From Chloroflexota bacterium (GTDB lineage Bacteria > Chloroflexota > Dehalococcoidia > Lucifugimonadales > UBA3495): 64,000 nt of DNA. The stretch lies in assembly GCA_028874075.1 (NCBI GenBank), contig JAPPLU010000068.1, positions 90,211-154,210 of the forward strand, written 5' to 3'. Each line of letters starts with the position of its first letter. The first letter of the stretch is position 1. This document shows, piece after piece, positions 17,811-28,133 of this stretch. Made by a program: the position numbers and the translations under genes. The notes below the pieces were generated by a model. It saw only the letters and a program-made list of their open reading frames with translations, had not been told where the DNA came from and ran no database searches.

Positions 17811-18757
17811 TGGTGGCTCAACGCAAAATGGCCTCGACCAGGCAGACTTATGGCGAAACCCTATTGGAAATGGCTGACTCCTTCCCCGACCTGGTAGTGC
17901 TGGGCGGCGACCTTAATGTGTCTGTATTTACTCACCTCTGGCGGGACAAGTACCCGGAGCGTTTCTTCGACTTCGGACCTGCGGAACAAAACCTGGTAGG
18001 GGTAGGCGCGGGGCTGGCGGCCAGCGGCAAGGTGCCTTTCGTCAGCACTTTCAGCGTATTTGGCGTAGGGCGGCCCTTTGACCAGTTGCGGGTGCTGGTA
18101 TCCCAGCCTGGGCTGAACTTCAAGCTGGTCTGCACACATGCCGGCATCCTCACCGGCGAGGACGGCATGTCCGCCCATGGCATTGAAGACTTGTCCCTCA
18201 TTTGCTCCCTTCCCAGCTTTACCGTCATTTCTCCCGCGGATACCGTGGAAACGGTGCAGGCGGTGAAGACCGCGGCCAGCGAGGATGGCCCCTTCTATAT
18301 TCGTTTATCCAGGGCCGCAACTCCGGTGGTTCACGACGACGATTACGAGTTTGAACTTGGCAAGGCCGAACTGATGCGCGAAGGGGAGGACGTGACCATT
18401 GTTGCCACTGGCGTTATGGTCTCAGTCAGCCTTGACGCTGCGGAAATGCTGGAGGCCCAGGGACTACAGGCCCGGGTTCTGAACGTACATACTTTAAAAC
18501 CGGTGGACGAGGAGGCCATTATTGCGGCCGCCCGGGAAACCGGCGCGGTGGTTTCGGCGGAGGAGCACTACTTCCACGGCGGCCTGGGCAGCATTGTGGC
18601 CCAGGTTATTGGAGGCAACCATCCGGTTCCATTGGAAATGGTGGCGCTGCAGGGTTACAGCGAATCAGCCAAGGCTGAAGAATTGATGGTTAAATGTGGC
18701 CTTACGGCAGAAAAGGTCAAGGAAGCGGCCCTGAAAGCGGTGTCACGAAAGCAATAG
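17810..18757 (+). CDS. Transketolase, C-terminal subunit
   Basis: The pyrimidine-binding and C-terminal domains of the two-part transketolase, 315 residues. It carries the conserved catalytic-loop region (RFFDFGPAEQNLVGVGAGLA) with its cofactor-activating Glu, and the C-terminal transketolase_C domain (EDVTIVATGVMVSVSLDAAE). Starts one base inside the upstream stop codon. Terminated by a clear hairpin at 18793. Confidence 0.94.
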   Translation: MVAQRKMASTRQTYGETLLEMADSFPDLVVLGGDLNVSVFTHLWRDKYPERFFDFGPAEQNLVGVGAGLAASGKVPFVSTFSVFGVGRPFDQLRVLVSQPGLNFKLVCTHAGILTGEDGMSAHGIEDLSLICSLPSFTVISPADTVETVQAVKTAASEDGPFYIRLSRAATPVVHDDDYEFELGKAELMREGEDVTIVATGVMVSVSLDAAEMLEAQGLQARVLNVHTLKPVDEEAIIAAARETGAVVSAEEHYFHGGLGSIVAQVIGGNHPVPLEMVALQGYSESAKAEELMVKCGLTAEKVKEAALKAVSRKQ

Positions 18758-18792
18758 CTTGGACAGGCTGACCGATTCTTGGAGTCTTTCAG

Positions 18793-18820
18793 AGGCAGGT
18801 TTCCCAACCTGCCTCAATAT
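18793..18820 (+). terminator. Terminator of the transketolase operon
   Basis: Perfect 9-bp stem AGGCAGGTT (18793-18801) / AACCTGCCT (18806-18814), TCCC loop, followed by CAATATTTTG. It sits 36 bases after the stop codon. Confidence 0.72.
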
Positions 18821-18928
18821 TTTGTGCAAAAGCTCCCGGATACCCCAATCCGTTGCATCGCTTTCCGGCACGGTACCCACAGAGTCGTCGAGTCCCCCGG
18901 TTAGGAGGACGATTGGAGTAGAACTAAT

Positions 18929-20209
18929 TCACTCCCGGACTTGCCCGTCGCCGATCATAACCCACTTATAGGACGTCAGTTCACGCAGACCCAGCGGCCC
19001 CCTGGCGTGGAATTTCTGCGTGCTGATCCCAACCTCGGCTCCCAGCCCCAACTGCCCTCCATCGGTGAACCGGGTGCTGGCATTAACTATCACCGCCGCA
19101 GCGTCCACTTCCAACTGGAAACGCCAGGATGCGTCTGCATCGCCGGTGATTATAGCCTCGGTATGTCCCGAACCGTAGGTCTCAATATGTTCCAACGCTT
19201 CGTCCAACGAGTCGACAATCTTGATGGCCGCAGTCAGGGACAGAAATTCTCTTCCCCAGTCGTCCTCGTCGGCCGGCTGCGTGTTCAATCCCGACTCTGG
19301 GCCAAGAATACTCAATGAACGATGGTCGCAATGCAGTTCAACCCCGGCGCCGGACAGCTCGCGGGCGATGTCCGGCAGACAATTAGGCGCTACCTCCGCG
19401 TGGAGGAGCACCGTGTCCAAAGCGTTGCAAACTGTGGGACGCTGGACCTTGGCGTTAAATATAATACTGGCCGCCTTTCCCAGATCTGCCGACCGGTCAA
19501 CATAGGCATGGCAGACACCCACTCCGCCGGCCACCACAGGCATGGCAGCATTAGCGGCCACGAAATTAATCAGGCCCTGCCCGCCGCGCGGTACCAGCAG
19601 GTCAATGTAGTCTTTCATCTGAAGTAATTCATCAACCAGGGCACGGTCCGGGTTTTCCACATATTGGATAGTATCGGGATTGATGCCCGCCTCGCCGATT
19701 GCCCGCCGGAGCAAATCGACCAGGGCCTGGTTGGAATTGAGGCTCTCTCGGCCCCCCCGGAGCAAGCAGGCGTTGCCGGACTTCAATGTCAGTGCCGCAA
19801 TATCAATCGTTACGTTGGGCCTGCTCTCATAAATGCTGCCAATTACCCCCAGCGGAACACGCCGGCGTTCCACCTCCAGCCCATTAGGCAAGGTCCTGGC
19901 CTCAATTACTTCGCCTATGGGATCGGGAAGTCCGGCGATTGTCCGAACGTCCCTGGCCATACCTGCCAGCCGATCTGAGTTCAGCAAAAGCCGGTCAAGC
20001 ATTGCCTCGTCCATCCCGGAGGCCATTGCCGCTTCATGGTCCACGCGATTTGCCTCAAGAATGGGCCCTTGCTCACTCTCGAGAAGATCGGAGATGTTGG
20101 CCAGAGCTTGATTCTTTGTCTCCTCGGAATGGCGGGCAAGCTGCCGGGCCGCCCGCTGAGCGGTCCGGCCCATGGCCAGCAACGATTCGCTGTCGGTAAC
20201 GGTTGCCAT
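18929..20209 (-). CDS. proA: Gamma-glutamyl phosphate reductase ProA
   Basis: Second step of proline synthesis: NADPH reduction of glutamyl-5-phosphate to the semialdehyde. Aldehyde-dehydrogenase fold, 426 residues, with the catalytic Cys in QRPTVCNALDT and the downstream family segment GLGAEVGISTQKFHARGPLG. ATG at 20209. It lies 48 bases after proB on the same strand, the usual proBA order. Confidence 0.97.
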   Translation of the reverse strand: MATVTDSESLLAMGRTAQRAARQLARHSEETKNQALANISDLLESEQGPILEANRVDHEAAMASGMDEAMLDRLLLNSDRLAGMARDVRTIAGLPDPIGEVIEARTLPNGLEVERRRVPLGVIGSIYESRPNVTIDIAALTLKSGNACLLRGGRESLNSNQALVDLLRRAIGEAGINPDTIQYVENPDRALVDELLQMKDYIDLLVPRGGQGLINFVAANAAMPVVAGGVGVCHAYVDRSADLGKAASIIFNAKVQRPTVCNALDTVLLHAEVAPNCLPDIARELSGAGVELHCDHRSLSILGPESGLNTQPADEDDWGREFLSLTAAIKIVDSLDEALEHIETYGSGHTEAIITGDADASWRFQLEVDAAAVIVNASTRFTDGGQLGLGAEVGISTQKFHARGPLGLRELTSYKWVMIGDGQVRE

Positions 20210-20257
20210 TGGTTACTCCTTGAATCTTCCGTTATGGCTTAAGATCGGGACCGCGCT

Positions 20258-21451
20258 TCAGATGAGTACCAAATTATTGCGATGGACGATTTCCTGTCCG
20301 TAATGATAACCCAGGATGGCGACAATGCCATCAGACTGGAAGCCGCGGATGCGGGCAATATCCTGTGCGTCGTAATTGGTGATCCCGCAAGCAATGTGGC
20401 GGCCTGGTTCGTCCACTATATATACAATGTCGCCCCGGCGAAAGTCGCCCCGCACACCTCTCACGCCCGCAGGCAAGAGGCTAACGTGGCGATGAAGCAG
20501 AGCATCGGCAGCACCGCCGTCTACTTCAATCTCGCCCCACTCGGAGTCCTTTACCCGGTTAAGCATCCAGCGCTTTCGGGCTTCTATTTTCTCTCCGGCA
20601 GGCCTGAACAGGGTGCCTACCGGTTCCGCTCGGGCGGCCCTAAGGATGGCATCGTTTGCACGGCCGCTGCACAGCACCATGGCAATACCGGTAGAAGTTA
20701 CCAGGCGGGCGGCCTCTATCTTCGTAGGCATACCGCCCCGTGCCCAAGGGTTTCGATGCACTCCCACCATGGACTGAATCCGTTCATCTACCCGTTCTAC
20801 CACGGGAACCAGGGTAGCGTCGGGGTTCCGGTGCGGGTCAGCAGTATATAAACCATCGGTGTCGGTCAGAATCACCAGCAAATCCGCGTCCACAAGATTG
20901 GCGACCAGGGCAGACAGGCGGTCGTTGTCACCGAACACCTCTCCAATTTCATCCACCGCCACCACGTCGTTCTCGTTAAGAATGGGGACAACGCCCATAT
21001 CTAGTAGGGCTGCAAGAGTGTTCCTTACATTTAGGTAGGGCTGTCGTTCTGCAAGGTCATCTATGGTAAGCAGGGCCTGGGCAACGTGGACACCATAAAT
21101 CTCGAACATTTGCTGGTAGGCATGAATCAGGCGGCCCTGGCCAATGGCAGCCAGGGCCTGGCGCGAAGGTATATCCCGCTCGGCCAGATGGAGGCCCGCC
21201 TGGTTTAAGTCCTGCCGGCCGGCCGCAATGGCCCCCGAAGTCACGAATATAACCTCGGCGTTGAACCGGTTTCGCAAGAGGCTGATCTGCCGGACCAGAT
21301 CCGCCATAACCGGCAAGTTGAGCCCTCCGCCCTTTTGCGTGTCAGTCAGGACGGCGGTGCCAACCTTTACAACAATTCGACGGTAAGAAATACCGCTACA
21401 ACTCCCGGTTGAGCCTGCTTGCGAGGGGTCGGTATTGCGATTATTGCTCAT
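20258..21451 (-). CDS. proB: Glutamate 5-kinase ProB with PUA domain
   Basis: First and feedback-controlled step of proline synthesis. An amino-acid-kinase domain (RRIVVKVGTAVLTD onward, ILNENDVVAVDEI, LTDTDGLYTADP) is followed by a C-terminal PUA domain (about 290-390). I start at ATG 21451 (MSNNRN), 397 residues; an upstream TTG at 21493 would add 14 residues of atypical sequence. A promoter with extended -10 is at 21533-21541 on this strand. Operon order proB-proA. Confidence 0.95.
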   Translation of the reverse strand: MSNNRNTDPSQAGSTGSCSGISYRRIVVKVGTAVLTDTQKGGGLNLPVMADLVRQISLLRNRFNAEVIFVTSGAIAAGRQDLNQAGLHLAERDIPSRQALAAIGQGRLIHAYQQMFEIYGVHVAQALLTIDDLAERQPYLNVRNTLAALLDMGVVPILNENDVVAVDEIGEVFGDNDRLSALVANLVDADLLVILTDTDGLYTADPHRNPDATLVPVVERVDERIQSMVGVHRNPWARGGMPTKIEAARLVTSTGIAMVLCSGRANDAILRAARAEPVGTLFRPAGEKIEARKRWMLNRVKDSEWGEIEVDGGAADALLHRHVSLLPAGVRGVRGDFRRGDIVYIVDEPGRHIACGITNYDAQDIARIRGFQSDGIVAILGYHYGQEIVHRNNLVLI

Positions 21452-21532
21452 ATCGATAACGAAAGGCCCCAACAATACGCCAGCGACCGGCAAATAACGG
21501 TCGCATTGTTGGGAACCTGAAAATTATAGCAC

Positions 21533-21541
21533 GGCGCCATG
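21533..21541 (-). promoter_or_regulatory. Extended -10 promoter of proBA
   Basis: On the minus strand the sequence reads TGCTATAAT (plus-strand ATTATAGCA, 21533-21541), an extended -10. No convincing -35. Start near 21526, about 75 bases before the chosen proB start. Confidence 0.6.
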
Positions 21542-21762
21542 CCGAACTTGCCGACGCAGCCATACCCCGTACAACTGTTCAGAATCGAAAGTCGCCGCGC
21601 CCCGTCCGCCTCCGGCGGTTCATTCCGGCGGCGAATCCTGCAAGGTCAACGCGAAATAGAGACCGGAGGCTGCCAGGTTTCCAGATGCAGGCCTTCGCCG
21701 ATATGGCGGGTTGGTTGTGCGGCTCCCCCCTTAACTCTGCACAGTTACTTGCCGCTTTTCCC

Positions 21763-21791
21763 CTTGCTTGGCACGGCGCCGTCGCATAAAA
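21763..21791 (+). promoter_or_regulatory. Probable promoter of mfd
   Basis: TTGCTT (21763-21768), 17-base spacer, TAAAAT (21786-21791). Predicted start around 21798, 100 bases ahead of the chosen mfd start at 21899. Its position supports a start downstream of the first open-frame codon at 21539. Confidence 0.55.
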
Positions 21792-21898
21792 TCATAATCT
21801 GTCTGGGGCTAACGTCCGCCGTTAGCCCTTTTGCCTGTTGGCATTTGTTTATCGCTGGGTTTCCGGGCGTCAGCCTGGTTATTGGGAGTTCTTGTTCA

Positions 21899-24800
21899 AT
21901 GTCGCTATCCGGCCTATTGCAGTTACCCGGAGACGACTTTCCGGGTTTCACCGAAGGTATCAAAGTTGGAACCGGTCAAAGCAAACCTCAATATGCTGCC
22001 CGCAGAGGCGTGAGACCGCTGTATGTGGCCAACCTCTGGCTGCAATCACAGGCGCCCACCCTGGTGCTTACTCCCAGGGCTGAAGATTCTCGCCGACTCC
22101 ATGATCAGCTTGTCACCTATGCAGGGGAATCAGCCCCCATCTACCTTCTGCCCGAACCGGAAGTGCTTCCCTTCGAACGCCTGGCAGTGGATGCCAGAAC
22201 TGTAAATCAAAGGCTGGTGGCGCTGTCGTCGCTGTCTTCCTGGAAACATGGCGCACCGGGGGCGCCTTTGGTTACCGCTTCAACAGCAGCGGCCATGCGT
22301 TTCACCCTGTCGCCTGAAGTGTTCGAGATCCCTGAGTCGGAAGTTGACTCGGGCCTGAGAGTACGTTCGGGACAGCGGGTCAAAAGTACCGAGGCGCTCT
22401 TAAGCGTCTGGGTAAATCTGGGTTACCGCCACGAACCGGTGGTTGAGAGCCCTGGGACCTTCAGCCTGCGAGGGGGCATCATAGATGTCTTTCCGCCTCA
22501 GGCCGAGAACCCCTTCCGCCTGGAGCTCTGGGATGACGAAGTGGACACTATCCGGGCCTTCGACCCTTACACTCAGCGCTCCTTGACAACACCGGAAGGG
22601 TTACCTGGCGTAGAACAAATTGACATAATCCCGGCCCGCGAACAGTTGCCTGAACTGGCGGACCGCGCATCCATTGAGAAGCGCATCGGCAGCATGAATT
22701 TTTCGGCCTGCACCCAGTGGACCAGGGAGCGCTTCGAGGAGGAACTGGTTGAGCTCTTTGCGGCGCCCAACGTAGAAACCCTGTCTTTCTACAACGGGCT
22801 GTTGAACCGTCACAACCTGCTGGATTATCTGCCCTCGGACGGATTGCTAATTCTGGACCGGGAAAGCCAGATGGAGACCGAATCGCTGGATTTAGAGGAG
22901 AAGTTCTTCCGGATGCGGGAGAGCAGGGAAACGCGGGGCGACCTGCCCAGCAACTTCCCTTCACCGTATCTTTCGTGGGAACAATTGTCGTCCCGAATTC
23001 GAGAACACCAAAGGAGCGCCAGGATAGAAAGCTGGCTGGCGGAGGATACCGGTGTTGCCTTCAGGGCTCCCAGGTCCTATTTCGGCCAACTTGGCCAGTT
23101 TACTGACGAGCTGGGAGAGGCCCTGTCAACCGGAAGGGCTTACGTTGCCGTCACCCAGCACACGTTGAGGCTTTCCGAGGTTCTTGGAGAAGCAGGAATT
23201 ACGGCCAGGGTAACCGATAGCCTGGAGACTCGGCCCGAAAAGGGCCAGATATATCTCGTGCCCGGCTACTTGAGCGAAGGGTGGGACGCAGAAGGCAGCG
23301 CCACTCGCCCACCTTTGACCCTGCTCACGGATTCCGAATTGTTCGGCACCGTTAAGGAGCGGCGGTACCGCCCAGTGCGCAACAGGGAGCAACTGGGCGA
23401 GGACATAGTCTTGTCGGACCTTATTCCCGGCAGTTACGTGGTCCACGTAGACCACGGGGTCGCCCGTTTCGCCGGCACAACCCACATGGAAGACAACGGA
23501 GAAGACAAGGAGTTCCTGGTCCTGGAATACGCCGAAAACGACAAGCTGTACGTGCCAACGGACCACCTCGACCGGGTGGGCGCCTACGTGGGAGCGCAGG
23601 ACCAGCCCCCTACCCTCACTCGGCTGGGTACGGCGGACTGGGCGCGCATCAAGGAACGAGTCAAGGGGTCGGCCCGTGAAATGGCCGAAGAGCTCATCAA
23701 GCTCTATGCATCCCGCCAGGCGGCCCAGGGCCACGAGTTCAGCCAGGACACGATCTGGCAGCGCGAACTGGAAGACTCTTTCCCCTTCTTGGAAACTCCG
23801 GATCAAATCCAGGCCATCGAAGAAGTAAAGTCGGATATGGAACAGGTCAAACCCATGGACCGCCTAATCTGCGGCGACGTTGGTTACGGCAAGACGGAAG
23901 TAGCTCTCCGCGCCGCATTTAAGACTGTTTCCGACGGGATGCAGGTCGGACTGCTGGTACCCACCACCGTCTTGGCGCAGCAGCACTACGCCACATTCAG
24001 CGAACGGCTGAGTCCCTACCCTCTCCAGGTGGAAGTGCTGAGTCGGTTCCGCACGCCAAAGGAACAGCAGGAAGTCCTGGAGGGTCTGGAAACAGGCTCC
24101 GTGGACATAGTAATCGGCACCCACCGGCTGCTCCAAAGAGACGTGAAGTTCAAGAACCTGGGGCTGGTTGTAGTTGATGAGGAGCAGCGGTTCGGTGTGG
24201 GTCACAAGGAGACGCTGAAGCGGCTACGCAACCAGGTCGACGTCCTTACCCTGAGCGCCACACCGATACCACGTACCCTCCACATGGCGCTGACGGGAAT
24301 ACGGGATATGAGCGTGATGAACACGCCCCCCGAAGCCCGACTGCCGGTCAAGACCTTTGTGTCGGAATACAACGAAGAGACTATCCGTGAAGCCATTCTG
24401 CGGGAAATAGAACGGGGAGGCCAGGTTTTCTTCCTGCACAACCGGGTGCGCACCATTCAACAGACCGCCGCAGAACTGGCCGAATTGATTCCGGAGGCTA
24501 GGTTTATGATCGGCCACGGGCAGATGCCCGAAGCCGAACTGGAAGAGGTTATGGAGGCTTTTGCCGACGGGGAGGCGGACGTACTGGTCTGCACTACAAT
24601 TATCGAGTCCGGCCTGGATATGCCCAACGTCAACACACTGATCCTTGACCGGTCAGACAGATTCGGCCTTTCCCAGCTTTACCAGTTAAGGGGCCGGGTG
24701 GGGCGTGGAGAGCACCGGGCCTACGCCTACCTGTTGCTGCCGAGAGGCCAGCGGATAACGGAGGCTGCGGAACAACGGGTGCAAGCCATCCTGGAAGCGT

Positions 24801-25453
24801 CGGAACTGGGCTCCGGGTTTCGGATTGCCATGCGAGACCTGGAAATTCGGGGCGCGGGGAACCTGCTGGGTGCGGCGCAGAGCGGCCAGATACACGCCGT
24901 GGGGCTGGAACTGTACGGACAATTGCTGGACGAGGCGGTTTCAGAGTTGATGGCAGGGGAACGCACCGATGGCGAGCAGGAAGCCACGTCGGTCCCTGCG
25001 GAATTGCCCAGGATAGAACTTCCCGTGGCGGCCAGTATTCCCGAAAGCTATATTCCCCACACACCCACCCGGCTGGCCCTTTACCAGCGGATGGCCCGGG
25101 CCAGGGAGCGCGGCGACGTGCTCGGGTTCCGTGAGGAAATGCGGGACAGATTCGGCCCCCCGCCGCCTGCTGTGGAAAACTTGCTGACCCTGGTGGAATT
25201 GCGAATTCTTGCCCTGGGTGCCGGCGTGGAGTCGGTTATCCAGTCCAGCGGCGGCATTACCCTGGGCCTTACGCAGGATGTAGGCAGCGCCAAGCTGCCG
25301 CTGCAGCGGGCCCTGGGTTCGGCCGCCAGCGTGGGGAACCGCCAGATCCGGCTGTCCTCCAGGACCATGGGAGACCAGTGGTTGCGCCGCCTGACCCAAA
25401 CTCTGGAGAGAATGGTCATATTCCAGGAACGTTTGAAAAGCCTGGTTGGCTAA
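21899..25453 (+). CDS. mfd: Transcription-repair coupling factor Mfd
   Basis: Mfd removes RNA polymerase stalled at lesions and recruits UvrA. The open frame extends back to 21539, but the family-like N-terminus [14 protein letters not shown] begins at ATG 21899 with GGGAG upstream, giving 1184 residues, the usual size. In order: UvrB-like domain with [19 protein letters not shown]-polymerase-interaction domain ([17 protein letters not shown]), SF2 helicase with P-loop [17 protein letters not shown] and box [14 protein letters not shown], the [16 protein letters not shown] motif, and the C-terminal regulatory domain. A TlpA-like gene follows on the same strand. Confidence 0.95.
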   Translation: MSLSGLLQLPGDDFPGFTEGIKVGTGQSKPQYAARRGVRPLYVANLWLQSQAPTLVLTPRAEDSRRLHDQLVTYAGESAPIYLLPEPEVLPFERLAVDARTVNQRLVALSSLSSWKHGAPGAPLVTASTAAAMRFTLSPEVFEIPESEVDSGLRVRSGQRVKSTEALLSVWVNLGYRHEPVVESPGTFSLRGGIIDVFPPQAENPFRLELWDDEVDTIRAFDPYTQRSLTTPEGLPGVEQIDIIPAREQLPELADRASIEKRIGSMNFSACTQWTRERFEEELVELFAAPNVETLSFYNGLLNRHNLLDYLPSDGLLILDRESQMETESLDLEEKFFRMRESRETRGDLPSNFPSPYLSWEQLSSRIREHQRSARIESWLAEDTGVAFRAPRSYFGQLGQFTDELGEALSTGRAYVAVTQHTLRLSEVLGEAGITARVTDSLETRPEKGQIYLVPGYLSEGWDAEGSATRPPLTLLTDSELFGTVKERRYRPVRNREQLGEDIVLSDLIPGSYVVHVDHGVARFAGTTHMEDNGEDKEFLVLEYAENDKLYVPTDHLDRVGAYVGAQDQPPTLTRLGTADWARIKERVKGSAREMAEELIKLYASRQAAQGHEFSQDTIWQRELEDSFPFLETPDQIQAIEEVKSDMEQVKPMDRLICGDVGYGKTEVALRAAFKTVSDGMQVGLLVPTTVLAQQHYATFSERLSPYPLQVEVLSRFRTPKEQQEVLEGLETGSVDIVIGTHRLLQRDVKFKNLGLVVVDEEQRFGVGHKETLKRLRNQVDVLTLSATPIPRTLHMALTGIRDMSVMNTPPEARLPVKTFVSEYNEETIREAILREIERGGQVFFLHNRVRTIQQTAAELAELIPEARFMIGHGQMPEAELEEVMEAFADGEADVLVCTTIIESGLDMPNVNTLILDRSDRFGLSQLYQLRGRVGRGEHRAYAYLLLPRGQRITEAAEQRVQAILEASELGSGFRIAMRDLEIRGAGNLLGAAQSGQIHAVGLELYGQLLDEAVSELMAGERTDGEQEATSVPAELPRIELPVAASIPESYIPHTPTRLALYQRMARARERGDVLGFREEMRDRFGPPPPAVENLLTLVELRILALGAGVESVIQSSGGITLGLTQDVGSAKLPLQRALGSAASVGNRQIRLSSRTMGDQWLRRLTQTLERMVIFQERLKSLVG

Positions 25454-25630
25454 GACTGCTTGGCATTTCTTGGCGATGCCAGTGGCCTCCATGTTGAATC
25501 AAACCACATTTCTCCTAAATACGTAATATGGAGTAGATGGTCGTCATTCGGACAGCATGGGCATGTACCGCTGTCCGGCAAATTCAGGAACTTGCACTGC
25601 AAGAATCTGGCCACCCGAAGGTACATTCGC

Positions 25631-26200
25631 TTGATTACGAAAAACGGATTGTCCGCGTTGCTTATCCTTGCGTTACCTGTTGCGCTGTCTCTTGCCGGCT
25701 GCCAGGGAAACTTGACCGACTTGGCGCCGGGTGAAGCAACTGGCTCGGCAGAGACGCTTGCCGACTTTACCATTACCCTGTATCAGGGGCGGGAGGAACT
25801 GGGCGCAGACGAAGTCTCGCTGTCCGACCTCCGCGGCCAACCCCTGGTGATCAACTACTGGGCCGGACTATGCCCCCCATGCCGGGCGGAAATGCCCGAG
25901 TTCCAGGAATTCAGGGACGAGTACGAAGGCCGGGTTACCCTGGTAGGGGTAGACCTGGGCCAATTCCTCGGGCTGGGTTCCAGGGAAGACGCCCAAAAAC
26001 TGCTGGATGAACTGGGCGTTTCCTACGCGGCCGGATTCACCGACGACGGTGGGGTCGTAGAATCGCACCGGGTGTTGGGCCTGCCCACCACCATTTTTGT
26101 AGACGCTGATGGCGGCCTTCACCGCAAATGGGACGGAGTGCTCAACAAGGCGAAATTGAGCGAACTAGCAGATGAAATGTTGGATGGGACGGAAGGCTAG
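25631..26200 (+). CDS. TlpA-family thiol-disulfide oxidoreductase, lipoprotein
   Basis: A periplasm-side or outer-face thioredoxin-like protein. I start at TTG 25631, preceded by GAAGGT: this gives a short positive N-terminus, a hydrophobic stretch (LSALLILALPVALS) and a lipobox ending at Cys (LAGC), hence a lipid-anchored protein of about 190 residues. The longer open frame from 25460 adds about 57 residues unlike a signal peptide. The redox motif is CPPC within YWAGLCPPCRAEMPEF. The cis-Pro loop is LGLPTTIFVD. Likely role: reduction of apocytochrome or other exported thiols; the partner is not visible. Confidence 0.82.
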   Translation: MITKNGLSALLILALPVALSLAGCQGNLTDLAPGEATGSAETLADFTITLYQGREELGADEVSLSDLRGQPLVINYWAGLCPPCRAEMPEFQEFRDEYEGRVTLVGVDLGQFLGLGSREDAQKLLDELGVSYAAGFTDDGGVVESHRVLGLPTTIFVDADGGLHRKWDGVLNKAKLSELADEMLDGTEG

Positions 26201-26316
26201 GATCCAAATTCTTTTGGTTGGGCTTAACAACACTTTTCAAGGCTGACCTTTATCTGCGGTATCAGGTTCGCGGCATTTCCAATCTGCTTTTCTACCTAAG
26301 GGCCGCTCTCATACTG

Positions 26317-26322
26317 TATAAT
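26317..26322 (+). promoter_or_regulatory. Possible -10 element ahead of tRNA-Pro
   Basis: A perfect TATAAT at 26317-26322 lies about 95 bases before the tRNA. No good -35 at the expected distance. It is the only promoter-like signal in the region, so it is the best candidate for the tRNA transcript. Confidence 0.4.
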
Positions 26323-26417
26323 AGCGATAGTTATTCACCAGTCCGGGTTCTCTGCAATTGAATGAGTTCTGCTACTCAAACACTCATTGAGGGTCTTCCG
26401 AGAATCTGACGCCAATT

Positions 26418-26494
<77 letters not shown>

Positions 26495-26712
26495 TCAAAG
26501 CTACAGTTTATGTAGGAGTTTGAGTTCGGCGGAGTCGTCCTTGACTCCGGCACCATGCGGCTGTTGCCTCATAATCTGCTTTCCCCAGGTGGCAAAAGGG
26601 CTTACCTAAGCTCCGTCCACACCGTACCCATTTTCGACTCTCACCCAGTCATACCCTCATACCTAACCCGCACCCCGGCATAAGCTCACTCACCAATTGC
26701 TTTCGAATCAAA

Positions 26713-28098
26713 TTGAACAGTCCCTTTTTCATCCTGCGACTCTCGGACACAGTGACTAGGCGCTCTGCCACATTGCGGCTGGGCCAGGAAGACCATGTCA
26801 TCTCCACTGGCAAACTGCTGGAGAAATACTTGCTGCGCCTTGGCCAATTATCCCTGTTACAAGAAGCGAGGATAGCCCCCGAAGAACTGCTTTCGCTTCA
26901 AGCGATGCAGGACCTGGTCTATGCTTGCGACGACCAGGGAACCCTGACTTCCATATATACAGGTACCATATTCCGCCAGGAGGGCATTTCGCTGGACCTG
27001 GATCAAGTACCACGCGCCTCCGAAGTGAAGATAGGAAAGTCCGGCGCCTTTCTCGTCGAGATTGAAATCGACCGAATGGATGTAGGATACGACCGCAACT
27101 GGAACGGCTTTCACGGGCGCCGCTGGGCTATTGACCCAGTCTTCTTCGAAGCCTTCGTTACAACAGCGATGGAAGAAAAGCTGGGTGCCGGCGAGGCTGC
27201 GAGAACCATGAAGCTGGACAGCTACGACATCAGGCTGAAGTTTCTCGACGTTCTGGGACAAACAATCTGGGAGAGCCAGTTCGAGAACTACTCAAGGTTT
27301 ACCGGGCAGAAGCTGATGTTCAAGGCCGGCGACGAAGCAGTCCGGAGTATAGCTGCAGGCGCTGGCGGAATCTGTACCGAGAAGGTACAAGCGCTGAAGT
27401 TCCTCACCGACCACTACGGGTTTGAATCGGAATACCTGATCGGCGGCGATGGCGCCAGGGAACCGGTTCCCGTGTCAAAGCTGAGGGAAATGCTCCGGAC
27501 TTTCGACTTCCGCTTCGCTCGCAGGTTTATGAGGTATTGGCAGCACGCGGCCCTGCTTTATAACGTGGACGGCGTGCCCGTCCTGGTTGATGCCACGAAC
27601 GGCAACATCCCTTACCTGTTCCTCGAGGGAGAAGAGGCGGAACGCCTTTTGGGTTACCATGACAAGCCGTCAGTGCCGGTCAGGATGGTCGAAGCCGAGG
27701 AACATTACTATTACCACCGGGTGCCGCAGGACATTCCCTTGAATCTTTTCTTTGCCATGGAAGGCTGGCTGGGAGACACGGACATGGTCCAGGTGTTCGA
27801 GAATGAGCTGGGCCTTTTCCTGTCCAAAGACTACTACGTTACTCCCATACCCTACCGCACCGACCAGGAGTACCTGCGCCTGGTCTCCGAGTACCAGGAA
27901 ATAGCCCGAAGGGCCGGTTTCCGTAACGAAATAAGCCGGGAATGGAAACTTGAAGGAGAATTGGGACAAGAGTTCAGCGAGGCCCATCGCACCGCAGCTG
28001 CCGGCATACTCGCGGCAAGAGACCATTTGCTCCTCCGCTATAATGGTTGGGACATCTCCGGCCACGAAGCCGGATTGGTGATTATGGGTATGACCTGA
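26713..28098 (+). CDS. Unknown protein with a transglutaminase-like Cys-His-Asp core
   Basis: No family is recognised over the whole 461 residues. The middle contains GGICTEKVQALKFL with Cys221, then HAALLYNVDGVPVLVDATNG with His278 and Asp293. The 15-residue His-Asp spacing and the segment order match the transglutaminase/papain-like fold. No signal peptide or membrane segment is evident. The start is uncertain: TTG at 26713 opens the frame and no strong RBS decides it. The SecA-like gene follows 35 bases later on the same strand, suggesting a shared transcript. Enzymatic activity is inference from the three residues. Confidence 0.6.
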   Translation: MNSPFFILRLSDTVTRRSATLRLGQEDHVISTGKLLEKYLLRLGQLSLLQEARIAPEELLSLQAMQDLVYACDDQGTLTSIYTGTIFRQEGISLDLDQVPRASEVKIGKSGAFLVEIEIDRMDVGYDRNWNGFHGRRWAIDPVFFEAFVTTAMEEKLGAGEAARTMKLDSYDIRLKFLDVLGQTIWESQFENYSRFTGQKLMFKAGDEAVRSIAAGAGGICTEKVQALKFLTDHYGFESEYLIGGDGAREPVPVSKLREMLRTFDFRFARRFMRYWQHAALLYNVDGVPVLVDATNGNIPYLFLEGEEAERLLGYHDKPSVPVRMVEAEEHYYYHRVPQDIPLNLFFAMEGWLGDTDMVQVFENELGLFLSKDYYVTPIPYRTDQEYLRLVSEYQEIARRAGFRNEISREWKLEGELGQEFSEAHRTAAAGILAARDHLLLRYNGWDISGHEAGLVIMGMT

Positions 28099-28133
28099 TC
28101 TCGTTTGCTACCAGGTCCATCCAGGCCAGCTAA

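Noticed and set aside
21539..21898. N-terminal extension of Mfd by 120 residues
   Set aside because: The sequence is unlike Mfd, the promoter lies inside it, and a better start with GGGAG is at 21899.
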